Assembly: GCA_030373505.1 (NCBI GenBank)
Contig: JAUCYS010000007.1
Span: 62,001 to 126,000, forward strand
Source: Parasphingorhabdus sp.
GTDB taxonomy: Bacteria > Pseudomonadota > Alphaproteobacteria > Sphingomonadales > Sphingomonadaceae
Direction: 5' to 3'
DNA: 64,000 nt
Shown: positions 61,613 to 64,000 of the stretch, one piece after another
Layout: the number at the start of each line of letters is the position of its first letter
Position numbering within the stretch: position 1 is the stretch's first letter
Notes under the pieces: model-generated
Database searches by the model: none
What the model was told of the DNA's origin: nothing
What the model saw: the letters and a program-made list of their open reading frames with translations, nothing else
Translations under genes and position numbers: made by a program

Positions 61613-63817
61613 TCATGCCTTTTGGATGGTGGCCAGCGATTGTTCGGCAAATCCCCAGAAGAGGGAGATTTCGGCCATCTCGTCATTGCGGTTGCCGCTG
61701 CCCTGATGACCGCTTTCGGCGTCGATCAGGAGTATCGCCGGATTGTCGCTTGTGGACTGGTGGCGGACTTCGGCCACCAGTTTGGCGGGCTCCCAATAGC
61801 CCACCCGGTCATCCTTGAGCCCCGCCGTACAGAGCAGCGGCGGATAAGCGGCGGGATGGACGTTTTCATAAGGCGAGATCGAGGCAATATAGTCATAGGC
61901 CTTCGGATCGGAGAGCGGGTCGCCCCAGTCGGGCCGGAACAACGGCACCAGCGGATGATCGGCATCGCTCATCGTGTTGAGCATGTCGACAAAGGGCACT
62001 TTCGCGATCACACCGCCCCACATGTCCGGATCGATGTTCATCGCGCCGCCGACCAGCAGGCCCCCGGCCGAGAGCCCATAGGCGACGATATTGCCCCTGG
62101 GGGTGATCTTGCGGCGGACCAGGTCTTCTGCACAGGCAATGAAATCGGTGAAGCTGTTGCGCTTGTGGAATTTGCGGCCATCGAGGAACCAGCCTTGCCC
62201 CTTTTCCGATCCGCCGCGCACATGGGCGATCGCATAGGTCCACCCGCGATCCGCCAGAACCGTTGCGGGCACGGAAAAGACCGGTTCGCTGGAAATGCCA
62301 TAGGCGCCATATCCATAGAGCAGCAGCGGCGCCGACCCGTCGCGCGGCGTATCCCGGCGTGACAACAAGGTGATCGGCACCAGCTCGCCGTCCGGCGCGG
62401 GGGCAAACAGGCGCTCGGCGATATAATCATCCGGGTCAAATCCCGGGGCCGAATCCTGCGCGACCAGGGTCTGGGCGCCGCTAGCGAGATCGATGTCGAT
62501 CCATTTTTGCGGGGTTTTCGGGGACTGATAGATGATCCGGCAGACCGGGCTGGCATAGTCCTGGTGCGGCACGATATCGATGGTGAAGGCGGGATCATCA
62601 AAGCCGACCGTACTTTCTTCGCCGTCTTGCTGCCGCAGCACCAGGCGGTGCAGGCCGTTGGCGCGTTCCAGCCGGACCAGGGTGCTGCGAAACGGCGCAA
62701 TTGCCAATATTTGCCGGCCCGCCCGGTGGGCGACGACCGTATCGATGATCGCCAGATTGCTGCTGGATATTTCCAGCAATTTGCGATCCAGCGCCCCGTC
62801 CGCATCGGTCAGCAGCAGCAGCCGGTTGCCCCATTCCTCTATTTCATAATGCACACCGTTCTGCCGCGGATAGATGAGCCGCGGGTCGGCGGTTTCGTCC
62901 GCTGCCGCGACGACCCGCACTTCGCTGGTGTCGGGACCGGCGAGGCTGATCGCAATATAGCCGTTCGCCGCGGTGCGTCCGATCGAGATAAAGATCGCCG
63001 GGTCGGTCTCTTCATAGACCAGCACCGTTTTTTGCGATGCCAGCGCTGTGCGATAGACGCGGGTCGGGCGGTTGCGCGCATCCCGCCAGATCCAGAACAG
63101 CCATTGGGACGATGGCGAGAATATCACGGCGCTATAGCCGAAGGCATCGTCAGGAACGACGATCCTGGTTTCGCCGGTTGCGCTGTCATGCACGCAAATG
63201 CGGTGACGGTCATCGCCCTTGATGTCTTCTGCCCATGCGAAATAGCGATGGTCCGGGCTGGCTTGCTGGGCCGTGGTTCTGTAATAGCTGTGGCCAGCGG
63301 CGCGCTTTCCTTCATCCAGCAATATTTCTGCTGCACCGCCACCGCTTTTGCGGCGCGCATAGACCAGGTGAGCGCTCCCTTCCGGATAATAGTCATAATA
63401 GTCCCAGCCGCTCTTTTGCAGCGGTGGCGCTGCCTGGTTGGCCGGCAGGCGGGCCATGATCTGATCGTAGATCTCCGCTTGTGCCTCTCTCGCATCGTGC
63501 AGCATTTCTTCCGCGTAGCGACTTTCGGCCAGCAGATGATTGCGCAGCATCGGCGGAATATTGTCCATGCTGCGCGTGCCCTGCGCCGGAATATATTTCA
63601 TCCAGTGATAGGGGTCGTCGCGGTGGCGGCCAAGCTGCTCGATGGGAAAGGATATGCGCGGCGCGATTGGCGGCTTGATGGCGGCGGGATCGATTGCCTG
63701 CCCCGGACCTGTACGGGCCAGTACCCTGCCTGGACCGGCCATGCTTGCCAGGGTACCCCATGCCATGCCGGCCATCAATGTGCGGCGTGTCACCGAGTCA
63801 TATTTTCTTACCGTCAT
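61613..63817 (-). CDS. S9A family oligopeptidase (oligopeptidase B-like), Tat-exported
   Basis: A 734-residue prolyl-oligopeptidase-family enzyme. The N-terminus carries a twin-arginine-like signal (SVTRRTLMAGMAWGTLASMAG). The beta-propeller begins DDPYHWMKYIP, with GSAHLVYARRKSGG and ASPDHRYFAWAEDIKGDDRHRI. The hydrolase domain has LLYGYGAYGIS, AHVRGGSEKGQGWFLDGRKFHKRNSFTDFI, the nucleophile S583 in YGLSAGGLLVGG, the acid in GLKDDRVGYWEPAK and the histidine in ESGHQGSG. It cleaves short peptides, probably after basic residues, and export is unusual for this mostly cytosolic family. GGAG lies five bases before ATG 63817. Confidence 0.92.
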   Translation of the reverse strand: MTVRKYDSVTRRTLMAGMAWGTLASMAGPGRVLARTGPGQAIDPAAIKPPIAPRISFPIEQLGRHRDDPYHWMKYIPAQGTRSMDNIPPMLRNHLLAESRYAEEMLHDAREAQAEIYDQIMARLPANQAAPPLQKSGWDYYDYYPEGSAHLVYARRKSGGGAAEILLDEGKRAAGHSYYRTTAQQASPDHRYFAWAEDIKGDDRHRICVHDSATGETRIVVPDDAFGYSAVIFSPSSQWLFWIWRDARNRPTRVYRTALASQKTVLVYEETDPAIFISIGRTAANGYIAISLAGPDTSEVRVVAAADETADPRLIYPRQNGVHYEIEEWGNRLLLLTDADGALDRKLLEISSSNLAIIDTVVAHRAGRQILAIAPFRSTLVRLERANGLHRLVLRQQDGEESTVGFDDPAFTIDIVPHQDYASPVCRIIYQSPKTPQKWIDIDLASGAQTLVAQDSAPGFDPDDYIAERLFAPAPDGELVPITLLSRRDTPRDGSAPLLLYGYGAYGISSEPVFSVPATVLADRGWTYAIAHVRGGSEKGQGWFLDGRKFHKRNSFTDFIACAEDLVRRKITPRGNIVAYGLSAGGLLVGGAMNIDPDMWGGVIAKVPFVDMLNTMSDADHPLVPLFRPDWGDPLSDPKAYDYIASISPYENVHPAAYPPLLCTAGLKDDRVGYWEPAKLVAEVRHQSTSDNPAILLIDAESGHQGSGNRNDEMAEISLFWGFAEQSLATIQKA

Positions 63818-64000
63818 TATCGCTCCAGGGTTCGAGGGCCAACGGCGACAGTCTATGTCATCATAATCGGCTCGCCATGTTCAGCAAGGCCAAGCTGCAG
63901 GGCGAACGGGCCAAATGCCTGGCTGGCCGGCGCAAAACCGGCAGGCATGAGGTCTTTTCGCACTTGCGGTAGGATTGGCCCATTTGAGACAATCATTGAC

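Noticed and set aside
1..64000. CRISPR arrays or rRNA genes
   Set aside because: No regularly spaced direct repeats and no rRNA sequence were seen anywhere in the window.

Overview
The window looks like chromosomal DNA of an alphaproteobacterium, most likely a sphingomonad (order Sphingomonadales). The basis is high GC coding DNA, several TonB-dependent receptors with matching periplasmic and regulatory partners, two Spinster-type MFS carriers, an EipA/DUF1134 protein, and short palindromic repeats containing GACAAGCTCAGG or CCAGCGAAGGCTGGG cores. I could not run a search, so the order-level call is inference.

1-16.4 kb is a catabolic cluster. Three SDR oxidoreductases and an MFS carrier flank a minus-strand operon (HMG-CoA-lyase-like enzyme, HyuA, HyuB, FAD-dependent dehydrogenase, SDR). 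Next to it are a CaiB-type CoA-transferase, a FadR-type GntR regulator, and a plus-strand operon (Asp/Glu-racemase-like protein with no cysteines, two SnoaL-like paralogues, a TonB-dependent receptor). Two near-identical palindromes, ATTGTATACAAT and ATTGTATGCAAT, lie in the two divergent intergenic regions, one of them inside a promoter. They probably bind the GntR protein and tie the two halves into one regulon. The substrate is unknown.

16.4-29.6 kb is envelope-related: a glycosyltransferase, a DUF1702 protein, a GntR regulator with its own palindrome, a lipoprotein serine hydrolase, a Tat-exported M28-like protein with an eroded metal site, an autotransporter broken by a one-base frameshift, and a FecI/FecR/FecA-type set (ECF sigma factor, anti-sigma factor, STN-containing receptor).

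29.7-40.2 kb is mostly housekeeping: tRNA-Leu(GAG), an MJ0042 zinc-ribbon protein, ftsE-ftsX, a DUF218/YdcF protein, an acyltransferase, an MFS carrier, an Ala-rich lipoprotein, tyrA-hisC and metX-metW.

40.2-44.2 kb is an accessory island between the 3' ends of metW and prfC. It holds an orphan Phd/YefM antitoxin, a DUF2971-like gene, an MFS carrier and a Fic protein with a small partner. Degenerate copies of the metW tail (one) and of the prfC tail (two) sit between the cassettes. This suggests serial insertion at gene 3' ends.

44.2-64 kb is again core: prfC, an aldose epimerase, pheT-pheS (pheT carries an in-frame palindromic repeat), rplT-rpmI, a foreign-looking membrane gene, an IMPase/HisN-type phosphatase, prs, nadE-gltX, a TonB protein, a small membrane protein, ribD-ribE, eipA, tRNA-Ser(GCU) and a Tat-exported S9A oligopeptidase.
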